Notes under the pieces: model-generated | What the model was told of the DNA's origin: nothing | Database searches by the model: none | Seen by the model: only the letters and a program-made list of their open reading frames with translations | Made by a program: the position numbers and the translations under genes | In this document: piece by piece, positions 8,170-16,389 of the stretch | Layout of the letters: the number at the start of each line of letters is the position of its first letter | Position numbering within the stretch: position 1 is the stretch's first letter | NCBI GenBank assembly: GCA_910584685.1 | Contig: CAJUAO010000001.1 | Span: 124,001-188,000 of the forward strand | Origin: an uncultured Lachnospiraceae bacterium | GTDB taxonomy: Bacteria > Bacillota > Clostridia > Lachnospirales > Lachnospiraceae | Length of the DNA stretch: 64,000 bases | Reading direction: 5' to 3'

Positions 8170-9480
8170 TTATACCTCTTTCTTTTTTATATTTTCAAAA
8201 CGCACCTTTATGGAATTTGCATGAGCCGTAAGCCTCTCTGACTCTGCAAACTTGATAATATCGCCGCTTACAGGCTCTAACGCCTCCCTTGAGTAAGAAA
8301 TAATGCTTGATTTCTTTATAAAATCATCAACCCCAAGAGGAGAGAAAAATTTTGCCGTTCCGTTTGTAGGAAGAACATGATTTGGTCCTGCAAAGTAATC
8401 GCCGAGAGGCTCTGAGCTGTATTCGCCAAGGAAGATTGCCCCTGCGTTTTTTATTCTTGTCATAGTGTCAAAAGGATTTTTTGTAACTATTTCAAGGTGC
8501 TCTGAGGCTATGTCGTTAGCAGTGTCTATCGCCTCCTCCATATTCTGCGCAACAAGTATATATCCGTAATTTTCAAGGGATTTTTCAAGAATATCCTTTC
8601 TTGAAAGCTGCTTTACAAACGCATCTGCCTCATCTGAAACCTTTTTTGCAAGCTCCATGCTGGTAGTAACCAGAATAGCCGACGCCAGCTCGTCATGCTC
8701 TGCCTGTGAAAGAAGGTCAGCCGCCACATATCTTGGATTAGCCGTCTCGTCTGCAAGCACAAGTATTTCGCTTGGCCCTGCTATGGAATCAATGCTTACA
8801 AAGCCAAATACAGCCTTTTTTGCAAGAGCAACAAAAATATTTCCCGGACCTACTATCTTATCAACCTTCGGTACAGACTCTGTTCCAAAGGCAAGCGCGG
8901 CTATAGCCTGAGCTCCCCCTGCCTTATATATGGTTTTAACTCCTCCGATAGCGGCTGCCACAAGTGTTCCCGGATTAACCTTTCCGTCCTTTCCCGGAGG
9001 GGTAACCATAACGATTTCCTCAACTCCCGCGCATTTTGCAGGAATTACATTCATAAGAACAGATGACGGATAAGCTGCCTTTCCTCCCGGAACATATACT
9101 CCAACCTTAGATAGAGGAGTTACCTTCTGTCCAAGAATTGTACCGTCAGGCTTTGAATCAAACCAGCTATACCGCTTCTGCTTCATGTGGTATTCCTCTA
9201 TATTGGCTGCCGCTCTTTTCATTATTTCCACCAGCTCGTCAGATACTAAGGAAAAGGCTTCGTTTATTTCTTCCTGTGTTACCTGTAAGGTATCCTTTGT
9301 AATCTCTGTTTTATCAAACCGTAAGGTATAATCAAATAAAGCCTTGTCTCCCTCCTTCCTTACGGTATTTACGATTTCATTTACGGTATCTGCATAGGAA
9401 TCGTAATTATTAGGACTTCTCTTAAGTAAGTCATTTAAAATGTTGTTTTTTGTCTGTTGTGTTAATTCTACTATTCTCAT
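8170..9480 (-). CDS. hisD: Histidinol dehydrogenase
   Basis: Catalyses the last two steps of histidine synthesis, histidinol to histidine with NAD. Family motifs are present in order: PGGKAAYPSSVLMNVIPA, GPGNIFVALAKK, GPSEILVLAD, QAEHDELASAIL (zinc ligands and catalytic residues) and the C-terminal SEHLEIV. Length, about 436 residues, is normal. A GTG three codons upstream could be read in frame, but the ATG at 9480 (MRIVELTQQ) fits better with the AAGGA site. The gene follows hisG after 82 bases and touches hisB. Confidence 0.96.
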   Translation of the reverse strand: MRIVELTQQTKNNILNDLLKRSPNNYDSYADTVNEIVNTVRKEGDKALFDYTLRFDKTEITKDTLQVTQEEINEAFSLVSDELVEIMKRAAANIEEYHMKQKRYSWFDSKPDGTILGQKVTPLSKVGVYVPGGKAAYPSSVLMNVIPAKCAGVEEIVMVTPPGKDGKVNPGTLVAAAIGGVKTIYKAGGAQAIAALAFGTESVPKVDKIVGPGNIFVALAKKAVFGFVSIDSIAGPSEILVLADETANPRYVAADLLSQAEHDELASAILVTTSMELAKKVSDEADAFVKQLSRKDILEKSLENYGYILVAQNMEEAIDTANDIASEHLEIVTKNPFDTMTRIKNAGAIFLGEYSSEPLGDYFAGPNHVLPTNGTAKFFSPLGVDDFIKKSSIISYSREALEPVSGDIIKFAESERLTAHANSIKVRFENIKKKEV

Positions 9481-9562
9481 ATATTTCACTGTCCTTTTTA
9501 TATTTAATTTTTTAACTTAATAAAAACTATAATGGAGAAATATGGTTTTTATAAGCCGTATC

Positions 9563-10207
9563 TTAATTTCCTTTAATAACTCCCTTTAAATCATTTATCA
9601 GCTTCATAATACGTTCATTTTCCATTTTCATTGATACGGGATTTACTACCATTCGCGCCGACAAAGGAACAATTTCCTCCAGCACGTCAAGACCGTTCTC
9701 CCGAAGGGTGCTTCCTGTTTCAACTATGTCCACTATTACCTCTGATAAACCTACTATAGGGGCAAGCTCCACAGAGCCGTTTAGCTTTATAATCTCTACA
9801 GTCTGATGCTTTTTATTGTAAAAATAATTCTTTGCAATATTTGGATATTTGCTGGCAACCCTTATATACTCATGGTGCTTTAAAAGCTCCTCTGCGGAAC
9901 TTGGCCCGCATACGCACATGCGGCATTTCCCCATGTTCAAATCAAGTACCTCAAGTATATTCCTGTTTTCCTCCAATATAGTGTCCTTTCCCACAACGCC
10001 TATGTCTGCAACGCCATACTCTACATATGTAGGAACGTCTCCCGCCTTTGAAAGGAAAAACTTTAGCTTAAGCTCCTCGTTTGTAAATATAAGCTTTCTT
10101 GTGTCCTTATCCTTCATCTCCTCGCAGGTAATGCCAAGGCTTTCAAGCATCTCCATGGTCTTTCTGGCAAGCCGCCCCTTGGCAAGGGCTATAGTTAAAT
10201 ATCTCAT
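9563..10207 (-). CDS. hisG: ATP phosphoribosyltransferase, short form
   Basis: First enzyme of histidine synthesis, joining ATP and PRPP. The 214-residue length is the short HisG form, which lacks the C-terminal regulatory domain and needs HisZ; the hisZ gene lies just upstream. Motifs: TIALAKGRLARKTMEML at the N terminus, YGVADIGVVGKDTI, and the phosphate loop DIVETGSTLRENGL. The ATG at 10207 is preceded by GAGG at seven bases, whereas an upstream in-frame TTG has no site. The stop is followed by 82 bases before hisD. Confidence 0.96.
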   Translation of the reverse strand: MRYLTIALAKGRLARKTMEMLESLGITCEEMKDKDTRKLIFTNEELKLKFFLSKAGDVPTYVEYGVADIGVVGKDTILEENRNILEVLDLNMGKCRMCVCGPSSAEELLKHHEYIRVASKYPNIAKNYFYNKKHQTVEIIKLNGSVELAPIVGLSEVIVDIVETGSTLRENGLDVLEEIVPLSARMVVNPVSMKMENERIMKLINDLKGVIKGN

Positions 10208-10221
10208 TATTTTTCCTCTTT

Positions 10222-11433
10222 TCAAACAATTATTTCCTGTATATTAATACCCTCATCAAAATATATAATTTTCTTAATGCCTTTGCCCGCTGAAAACCTT
10301 TTATATTCCTCCATGCTTCTTAACGGATAGCGTCTGACAGTCGTTACAGCTATATCCTTATTTCTAAGCTCACAGGCCTTCTTTAATGCCTCCTGTCTGC
10401 GCTCCTCCTCATATAGGATAAGAGCTTTTTCACAATTAAGCTCAATATTAATATTTTGTCTTTCCATCGCTATAAGAAGCTGGTCAAGATTTATGGCAAA
10501 GCCCATTGCCTGTGTGTCCATGCCAAAAAGCTTTAACAGATGGTCGTACCTTCCCCCTGTTACCACTGCGTCCCCTGTGCCGTAGGTATATCCCTTAAAG
10601 GTAATTCCTGTATAATATTCGTGATTGCTTACATTGGCAAGGTCAAAGGAAATATATTTTTCATAGCCGTAAACTGCAAGCATGTCATAAACCTTTTCAA
10701 GACGTTCAAAAGCCTTTAGCATAAGAGGATTGTCAGTCATTTCCCCGGCTTCCTTTATTATATCTATGGAGCCGGAATAGCTGCACAGCTTTGATATAAG
10801 CAGCTTTGCAGCCTCGTTTGTATTATTGTCATTAAGGAAGGCCTCCACACCAAAGAAGTTTTTATTTTCCAGAAGCTCCTTAAACTCCTCCGCCCTTTCC
10901 TCATTAAGGCCGGCTACCTCTATCATTCCTGATATAATGCCTGCGTGGCCTATCTCTATCTGAAATTCGGATAAGCCGCATTTTAAAAGAGCGTTTATCA
11001 CCAGAGCTATAGCCTCCACATCTGCATCAGAACGGTTGTCCCCTATAAGCTCCGCTCCTGTCTGTGTAATTTCCTTAAGCTTTCCCTGATGCTCCGCATT
11101 GTTTACAAAGGTATTGCCCATGTAGCAAAACCTTATAGGCATATCCTCACGTGTAAAATATTTTGCTACGGCTCTTGCTATGGACGGCGTAACGTCAGGT
11201 CTTAAAACAAGGGTATTTCCCTCTCTGTCAAAGAATTTGTACATATTCTTTGACGGAGTGCTGCCCTTATCCTTTCCAAACACATCAAAAAATTCAAAGG
11301 ACGGCGTCTGTATGTCGCTGTAGCCGTACAGCTTCATAACCTTATGAATCTGCTCCTGAAGATACAGCTTGTTTTCACATTCCTTATTATAAATATCCCT
11401 TACCCCTTCCGGGGTATGTAATAACATCTTCAT
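10222..11433 (-). CDS. hisZ: ATP phosphoribosyltransferase regulatory subunit
   Basis: A histidyl-tRNA-synthetase-like protein of 403 residues that acts as the regulatory partner of short HisG. Class II synthetase traces are visible: PEGVRDIY at 8-15, the motif-2-like VLRPDVTPSIARAVAKYF, and AVVTGGRYDHLLKLFG. It lacks the C-terminal anticodon-binding domain of true HisS, and its place directly before short hisG identifies it as HisZ. It is the first gene behind the strong promoter at 11529-11557, leaving a 5' leader of roughly 90 bases. A second ATG two codons in is an alternative start. Confidence 0.93.
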   Translation of the reverse strand: MKMLLHTPEGVRDIYNKECENKLYLQEQIHKVMKLYGYSDIQTPSFEFFDVFGKDKGSTPSKNMYKFFDREGNTLVLRPDVTPSIARAVAKYFTREDMPIRFCYMGNTFVNNAEHQGKLKEITQTGAELIGDNRSDADVEAIALVINALLKCGLSEFQIEIGHAGIISGMIEVAGLNEERAEEFKELLENKNFFGVEAFLNDNNTNEAAKLLISKLCSYSGSIDIIKEAGEMTDNPLMLKAFERLEKVYDMLAVYGYEKYISFDLANVSNHEYYTGITFKGYTYGTGDAVVTGGRYDHLLKLFGMDTQAMGFAINLDQLLIAMERQNINIELNCEKALILYEEERRQEALKKACELRNKDIAVTTVRRYPLRSMEEYKRFSAGKGIKKIIYFDEGINIQEIIV

Positions 11434-11468
11434 ATTTTAACTGCCTTTCTCTCGCTCATAAATGATAA

Positions 11469-11510
11469 TTATCCCTTTACGCAAAACACTTTAATGCGAT
11501 AAAGTGATAA
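11469..11510. promoter_or_regulatory. Inverted repeat in the his leader, possible operator
   Basis: TTATCCCTTTA at 11469-11479 and TAAAGTGATAA at 11500-11510 form an 11-bp inverted repeat with one mismatch around a 20-base spacer. It lies between the his promoter and hisZ, in the transcribed leader. A repressor site is plausible, but no regulator gene in the window can be tied to it. Confidence 0.4.
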
Positions 11511-11528
11511 TGAATTACCATATGACAC

Positions 11529-11557
11529 ATTATAATTGATTAAGATAAATATGTCAA
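11529..11557 (-). promoter_or_regulatory. Consensus sigma-A promoter for hisZGDBI
   Basis: On the minus strand TTGACA (complement of 11552-11557) is followed by a 17-base spacer and TATAAT (complement of 11529-11534), a perfect match to the vegetative consensus. The -35 box overlaps the end of recU. Start of transcription would be near 11522. Confidence 0.85.
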
Positions 11558-12093
11558 TCTATATTTTCCCTTGACAGTAAATCCATCTGGAGGGTTTCCA
11601 AAAAATGAAGGGGAACTCCGCTGTGGCTTCTTATCCGGTAGCTTTTGTCTATTTCCTCCAGACGGAAGCTTTTTCTGCCTCCCCTCTTTGCTCTTTCAAA
11701 AAATTCCTTAAGCCTTTTAAAGGGAAGATAATAGCCTTCGTTTAAATGGCTGTAATACAGCAATATAAATGATATTCCCTTCTGCTTTTCAAATTCCTCC
11801 ATAAATGTGAACTGGTGGTCATGGATATTCTGCATTGAAAAGGTATCAGCGGCGCATTCCTTTGCGTCAAAGCACACAGGTATTCCCTGGACAACGCCAA
11901 TATAGTCAACAGTACTTTTACTGTCAAAATATGCAAGGGTAATCTGCTTGTCCCCATTCATTTTCACCGGCTTTATTGGAGTCGGTATTTTTTGAATAAG
12001 GGCAATTCCGCTTTCTCTGTATTTTTCTATGGAAAGATTTATAAAATCCTCAAGTGTGGAGCCTCTAAGTCCCCTTGTATTCCATGTGGACAT
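11554..12093 (-). CDS. recU: Holliday junction resolvase RecU
   Basis: Firmicute resolvase that cuts Holliday junctions after RuvAB branch migration; ruvAB lies at 38.8-40.4 kb. The N terminus reads NTRGLRGSTLEDFI as in the family, and the nuclease core is visible as STVDYIGVVQGIPVCFDAKE, with the acidic and lysine residues expected for a PD-(D/E)XK fold, then FILLYY. At 179 residues it is close to normal length. It follows the RluA-type gene after 16 bases and its 3' end overlaps the -35 box of the his promoter. Confidence 0.93.
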   Translation of the reverse strand: MSTWNTRGLRGSTLEDFINLSIEKYRESGIALIQKIPTPIKPVKMNGDKQITLAYFDSKSTVDYIGVVQGIPVCFDAKECAADTFSMQNIHDHQFTFMEEFEKQKGISFILLYYSHLNEGYYLPFKRLKEFFERAKRGGRKSFRLEEIDKSYRIRSHSGVPLHFLETLQMDLLSRENID

Positions 12094-12109
12094 AATTCAC
12101 TTACCTTTC

Positions 12110-13165
12110 TTAGTCTTTAAAAAATCTTTTAAATATATCCGTCTCCGGAGCCTTAAAGGTCTGTCCGTTAAGGTAAGACAAGCCTCCCTTAACATTGTTA
12201 AAGCTTAGCTCATAGGCGTGAAGAAGCTGGCATTTTACACCGTATGCCTCCTTAAAAAAGCTGTTTTCCACAGGATTTCCGTACTTTACGTCTCCAAGTA
12301 TAGGATAGCCTATGCTTGAAAGATGAGCCCTTATCTGATGGGTTTTTCCTGTAATAAGCTTTACGCGGAGAATTGTATATTTATGCTCCTTTACCTCCCC
12401 GCAGCCTATAGGCTTATATTCAGTCTCAATATATTGAAAATCAGGCGTAATCTCATTTATTTCATTTTTAAGCTTGTTTTTTGTGCATATATTTATATTT
12501 AAATTTTTAACTACGGCTTCACTTATATCTTCGGCTTCCTTAATTGTAACCTTATTTGTTTTTTCATCTTTTTTTAAGCAGCCTTTTATTTTAGAGCCTG
12601 TCTTAACCTCTCCCGCTACGACTGCCAGATAATACTTATCAAGACAACGCTCCTTAAAAAGCCTGCTAAGCTCCTGAAGTCCCATAAGGGATACGCCGCA
12701 GGCAATAATTCCTGACGTATTCCTGTCAAGACGGTTGCACACGGAGGGTTTAAAGGTTTTTAGCTGCTGTTTCGTAAGCCTTCCCCTTCTGAGAAGATAG
12801 TCTGTTATATATTCATTGATTGACGTATCACAGGGCTTAGCCTTCTGTGACAGTATTCCTGATTTTTTATTTATAAAAAGCACATTGTCATCCTCATATA
12901 TAATATCGCCTGTAATATCATAAACGGAGCTTGTATGTACAGTATTGCCGGAAAACTTATCCACTGTTTCATCACTTAAAAAAAGCTTTACATTGTCGCC
13001 CACAGACAGCTTTTCCGAGCCATCCGCCTTTTTTTCATTTAATGTGATATTTTTCTTTCTCAGCATCTTATATAAAAATGAGGCAGGCGCCTTGTCCAGG
13101 TACTTTTTTAAATACTTGTCAAAACGCTGGCCTGCTTCGTTTTCTGTTATTATTAGTTCCCGCAT
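12110..13165 (-). CDS. RluA-family pseudouridine synthase
   Basis: Converts uridine to pseudouridine in structured RNA, most likely 23S rRNA. An S4 RNA-binding domain lies at about residues 1-62 (RFDKYLKKYL, MLRKKNITLN) and the catalytic domain at about 88-345. The catalytic motif is RLDRNTSG with D147, followed by KYYLAVVAGE and TGKTHQIRAHL. RluC/RluD-like by domain order, but the exact target cannot be read from sequence. It is the first gene of a two-gene unit with recU. Its 5' side opens onto the non-coding hairpin region. Confidence 0.92.
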   Translation of the reverse strand: MRELIITENEAGQRFDKYLKKYLDKAPASFLYKMLRKKNITLNEKKADGSEKLSVGDNVKLFLSDETVDKFSGNTVHTSSVYDITGDIIYEDDNVLFINKKSGILSQKAKPCDTSINEYITDYLLRRGRLTKQQLKTFKPSVCNRLDRNTSGIIACGVSLMGLQELSRLFKERCLDKYYLAVVAGEVKTGSKIKGCLKKDEKTNKVTIKEAEDISEAVVKNLNINICTKNKLKNEINEITPDFQYIETEYKPIGCGEVKEHKYTILRVKLITGKTHQIRAHLSSIGYPILGDVKYGNPVENSFFKEAYGVKCQLLHAYELSFNNVKGGLSYLNGQTFKAPETDIFKRFFKD

Positions 13166-13412
13166 AATTCTCTATGCCTTTCGTTTATTTGCTGTTGTTT
13201 TTATTTATAATAGTATTCAGCTTAGATTATTATATAAAATAATAAATTAATATGCAAATATTATTTATTGCTTCTTCTTTTTATTTTGTTTTTCATATTC
13301 AGTGCTGATGATGAATTTTGTAGGGCTGTTTAACTTTGTGGAAGTTTACTTAAAATGTGGTGTTAAATGGTAATTTGTACGCTTGAAAAAGAAAGTTCCT
13401 CACATGAAGTCC

Positions 13413-13739
13413 GGGGCATAAAAATAAATGGAGTATAAGACCTTAGAGCGGTATCAGGGACAGGGTGGGGCAGAGAGTATATATATTTTTTAAAGCTTCG
13501 AAAAGAGTAAGAAATTCTATCAACAAAATACCGCCATCTTCTAAGCTGCGAGCGTAACTCGCAAGGGGCTAAAAAGCAGCCCCTTACTCAGACAGACGCT
13601 CTACGCTAAGAAGCTGACGGTATTCTGTTGATGAATTTCTAACACTTTTCTCAATGCTTTAAAAAATATATATACTCTCTGCCCCACCCTGTCCCTGATA
13701 CCGCTCTAAGGTCTTATACTCCATTTACTCTTATGCCCC
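13413..13739 (-). repeat. Large hairpin element A (327 bp)
   Basis: A near-perfect palindrome: the outer 75 bases on each side pair with only two mismatches, from GGGGCATAA at 13413 to TTATGCCCC at 13739. Inside lies a less perfect core, 13489-13663, centred on a hairpin with an AAGGGGCT/AGCCCCTT stem at 13563-13585. Read on the minus strand, the core is homologous to that of element B, with paired substitutions; the outer stem is not. Could be a structured RNA gene or a foldback mobile element. Confidence 0.85.
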
Positions 13740-13935
13740 TCATTGGGAGAAAGTACTTTTCACATATTAATTCGTATAAACAATTCAAGTGGATGGCGTA
13801 TCAATAAAAATACAACATTCAGTATTAGATAGATATAAATTTGCTGGTACTCACTATAATTATACGCCTGCATTCTGCAAATTTATAACACTAAAATAAA
13901 CACAAGTTTTCTTTCCCCTTACAGTATATAAATGA

Positions 13936-14241
13936 GGGTATGTCCCATTAACAGGCTTTAAGCGGCGTAACGGGCTGGAGCAGACAGCTGAATATAATTT
14001 TTTAAAGCATTGAGGAACAGGGTTAGAAATTCATCAAGGGAATACCGTCAGCTTCTTAGCGTAGGGTGTCTGTCTGAGGAAAGGGCTGCTTTTTAGCCCT
14101 TTCCGAGTTACACCCGAAGCTTAGGAGGTGGCGGTATTTCCTTGATAGAATTTCTTCCCTGTTTCGAAGCTTTAAAAAATTATATTCAGCTGTCTGCTCC
14201 AGCCCGTTCCGCCGCTTAAAGCCTGTTAATGGGACATACCC
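13936..14241 (+). repeat. Large hairpin element B (306 bp)
   Basis: Second member of the family, in the opposite orientation to A. Outer stems run from GGGTATGTCCC at 13936 to GGGACATACCC at 14241 and pair over some 65 bases with one mismatch. The core is 14001-14176, with a central stem GAAAGGGCT/AGCCCTTTC and conserved GCTTTTT loop at 14079-14103. Conserved blocks shared with A include ATACCGTCAGCTTCTTAGCGTAG, read in two parts, and CTGTCTGAG. No coding potential fits the arrangement. Confidence 0.85.
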
Positions 14242-14303
14242 GGACTACATGCGAGGGAAAAATATTTTCAAGCGTACAAATTACCATTTGCTTAATATCT
14301 TTA

Positions 14304-14807
14304 CTAAATATTTCTTCCATAATACTCAACATCAATAATAGTTCCATCCGGATATTGCTCAGTTGCTGATTTAATATATTCAGTAAATCCATAATGCTTA
14401 TAAATTTTTTTGTTTTTTTCTTCATTAGGCTCTACTCCTAATGTAACCTTCGTGTATCCTTTTTCTTTCAAATCATTTAGGACAAACTTAAATAATATTC
14501 CAAAATATCCGTTTCCCTGATATTCCGGAATTGTTCTAAAAGCAGATAAATAAGCAGTATTTTTCCCAACTAATCCATTACTATTTTGAACTATTTCAGC
14601 GTTTATTAATGCTGATGCTTCGCATATGATTTTTCCGTTAAGGACGCCATAATACGGAATTGTATTGCCCTTCATAAAATTTTCTATTGCCTTTGCTTTC
14701 CATATAATCCAGTTGCTTTTGTCTTCCTTATGTTGTTCTATTTCATAATCCCATTTTATATTCATTTCTTCTAAAGTTGGAATTTTACATATAAATTTAT
14801 ATTTCAT
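14304..14807 (-). CDS. GNAT-family N-acetyltransferase
   Basis: A 167-residue acetyltransferase. The acetyl-CoA-binding motif is visible as AFRTIPEYQGNGYFG, residues 89-103, followed by LFKFVLNDLKEKGYTKVTLGVEP and the C-terminal IYKHYGFTEY typical of GNAT enzymes. The substrate is unknown. It lies directly downstream of the nucleotidyltransferase gene (37 bases) and ends 14 bases from the hairpin segment. Codon use is more AT-rich than in neighbouring housekeeping genes, which suggests that this gene and the next arrived by transfer. A weak AAGGA site precedes the ATG. Confidence 0.85.
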   Translation of the reverse strand: MKYKFICKIPTLEEMNIKWDYEIEQHKEDKSNWIIWKAKAIENFMKGNTIPYYGVLNGKIICEASALINAEIVQNSNGLVGKNTAYLSAFRTIPEYQGNGYFGILFKFVLNDLKEKGYTKVTLGVEPNEEKNKKIYKHYGFTEYIKSATEQYPDGTIIDVEYYGRNI

Positions 14808-14843
14808 ATTTTAAACTTCCTTTTAAATTAAACCGGAATTTAT

Positions 14844-15599
14844 CTAATTCCTTATCTGTGTTATCATATATGCAGCATATTCATGGGCATTATTTTCATC
14901 CCATTCTGTTGATTTATTAGATAAATATTCATCCAGTGCCTGTACTATTAAAGCTCGGTACTTTTCAGGGATATTGCATATTCCCCATTTACCACCTTCC
15001 TGTTTTGACAGGATAAGTTCTTCTTTTTTGTATGCTAATACTCTGCATAAGTTTAGAATAATGTAAGTTGGATTATCCATTATTTCCGTTTCAGCTTCCT
15101 CAATATCACTCCAAATGCTATCAAAGTAGTCTTCTTTACTAACTGCTCCAAAGACATCCTTGATATCGTTTCCATAAAGACATTTTCCCCTGTGATAAAT
15201 AATAGTAAAATGAGCTGCCAAATCTTTATCCGTTCCCTTCATTTTATCAATATAATCTAAAGGATTGGTTTTATACCATTCTAAATGTGCAATAGAAAAG
15301 TGCAATTCGAAAGGTGTCGGATAAACAAACGGATTGCAAACCCCTTTTTTAACAATGCTTAGTTCGATTCCTTTTGGAGGGGCATATGTATTTAATTCTA
15401 CAACCATATCCATGAAGCGATGTTTTATGTTGTTTGGAATAGCTTCATTTACTACAACTAACAAATCAATATCACTTTTTTTCTCATTATAGCATCTCAT
15501 AACGGCAGAGCCATGAAGATAAATCCCAAGCAGATTATCTCCTAATATTTTGTGACTTTGTGTGACAAAACTTTTAAGCAAATCATTTAAAGCATCCAT
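14844..15599 (-). CDS. Aminoglycoside nucleotidyltransferase-like protein
   Basis: A 251-residue protein of the AadA/ANT type, with a nucleotidyltransferase domain and a C-terminal DUF4111-like helical domain. The catalytic pattern is G30-S31 in LHGSAV and D43-x-D45 in KSDIDLLVVV. Later family-like blocks are TPFELHFS, YHRGKCLYG, LNLCRVLAY and SKQEGGKW. Relatives adenylylate streptomycin or spectinomycin, but the drug, if any, cannot be read from sequence, and it may be a cryptic housekeeping relative. Paired with the GNAT gene in an AT-rich accessory patch. Confidence 0.85.
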   Translation of the reverse strand: MDALNDLLKSFVTQSHKILGDNLLGIYLHGSAVMRCYNEKKSDIDLLVVVNEAIPNNIKHRFMDMVVELNTYAPPKGIELSIVKKGVCNPFVYPTPFELHFSIAHLEWYKTNPLDYIDKMKGTDKDLAAHFTIIYHRGKCLYGNDIKDVFGAVSKEDYFDSIWSDIEEAETEIMDNPTYIILNLCRVLAYKKEELILSKQEGGKWGICNIPEKYRALIVQALDEYLSNKSTEWDENNAHEYAAYMITQIRN

Positions 15600-15653
15600 A
15601 TCTAACGTATCCTCTAAAATAGTTTCTAATAATGATTTTACAGCAATAAAACC

Positions 15654-16325
15654 TCAAAATACATACAATAAAACCTGTTTTGCAATTCGTTCATTCATGC
15701 TTACAACCTTTTTCCTTTCCTCGTCAGACATCCTGACCTCGCTTGTCTTTTCAGCCTCAACAGCCTTTAAAAATGCAGTTTCCTCATCATACATCTTTAT
15801 TGCGGAATAATTACAGTTTGAATTTATAATAAACTTTAGGTGCTCTTCAATATCTCTAAGAGATATAACCTTACTCTCCCTGCCGTTTCCATTCTTATCC
15901 ATGCCTTTTTTTGCCTGTTTCCTATAATAGTCCGTATATCCGAAAACCTTCCCGTTCTTAATAAAGACCACCCCTGCGCACATAGCCTTGTCCTTGGAGG
16001 ACAAAACAACATCATATATTATTTTGTCGTAAGCATTATCGCCTCTTACGGTGTTAAGCCTTTCCCTAACCGGCTCCCCTACGGAGGGGTATGGCATTAT
16101 AACCAAAAAGCCGGTAAGAAGCTTTGCGGTGGGAAGGGCTGCCAAAGCCGCCATTACTGCGAATATGGTTTTTTGAGAATTATACAGTATAATTCCCGTT
16201 ACACATATAACTGCAACCATAAGCATGCTCAATGCGGCTATAATAAACTGTCTTTTTTTATGATACCTTAAATATCCAAAGTCTCCCTTACAGGGCTTTT
16301 GTATTTTTTCTTTATTTTTACTCAT
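15654..16325 (-). CDS. Two-helix membrane protein, unknown
   Basis: A 223-residue protein I do not recognise. The basic N terminus is followed by two hydrophobic segments at about 26-46 and 51-73, then a soluble C-terminal region with no cysteine pairs or known motifs (segments such as VVFIKNGKVFGYTDYY and SNCNYSAIKMYDEET). It probably sits in the cytoplasmic membrane with the larger part in the cytoplasm. AAGGTG precedes the ATG. It follows the SDR gene by 64 bases... on the downstream side of neither a clear operon nor a terminator, so its context says little. Confidence 0.7.
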   Translation of the reverse strand: MSKNKEKIQKPCKGDFGYLRYHKKRQFIIAALSMLMVAVICVTGIILYNSQKTIFAVMAALAALPTAKLLTGFLVIMPYPSVGEPVRERLNTVRGDNAYDKIIYDVVLSSKDKAMCAGVVFIKNGKVFGYTDYYRKQAKKGMDKNGNGRESKVISLRDIEEHLKFIINSNCNYSAIKMYDEETAFLKAVEAEKTSEVRMSDEERKKVVSMNERIAKQVLLYVF

Positions 16326-16389
16326 TTCACCTTATGTCCTTAATTTTGTAAGCAATTAACAACCATGAATTAATCGTACAGCCATGAAA

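Larger units (their letters stand above)
13365..14289. repeat. 925-bp segment bounded by 25-bp perfect inverted repeats
   Basis: Positions 13365-13389 and 14265-14289 are exact reverse complements of each other over 25 bp. Similarity continues inward for about 20 more bases (CACATGAAGTCC on the left against the complement of GGACTACATGCG on the right). The segment contains the two large hairpin elements, in opposite orientation, and no convincing gene. Bases 13166-13364 to its left and 13740-13935 between the elements show nothing recognisable. The right end stops 14 bases before the GNAT stop codon. Confidence 0.85.

Noticed and set aside
13413..14241. Hairpin elements as a retron or integron attC array
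   Set aside because: No reverse transcriptase or integrase gene is near, and stems of 65-75 bp with unrelated arms do not match those systems.
14216..14425. Open frame across the hairpin right arm and the GNAT end
   Set aside because: It overlaps the GNAT gene in another frame on the same strand, has no ribosome site and runs through the palindrome arm.
14844..15599. Calling the nucleotidyltransferase a proven resistance gene
   Set aside because: Motifs fit the AadA/ANT group, but many relatives are uncharacterised and sequence alone does not identify a drug.
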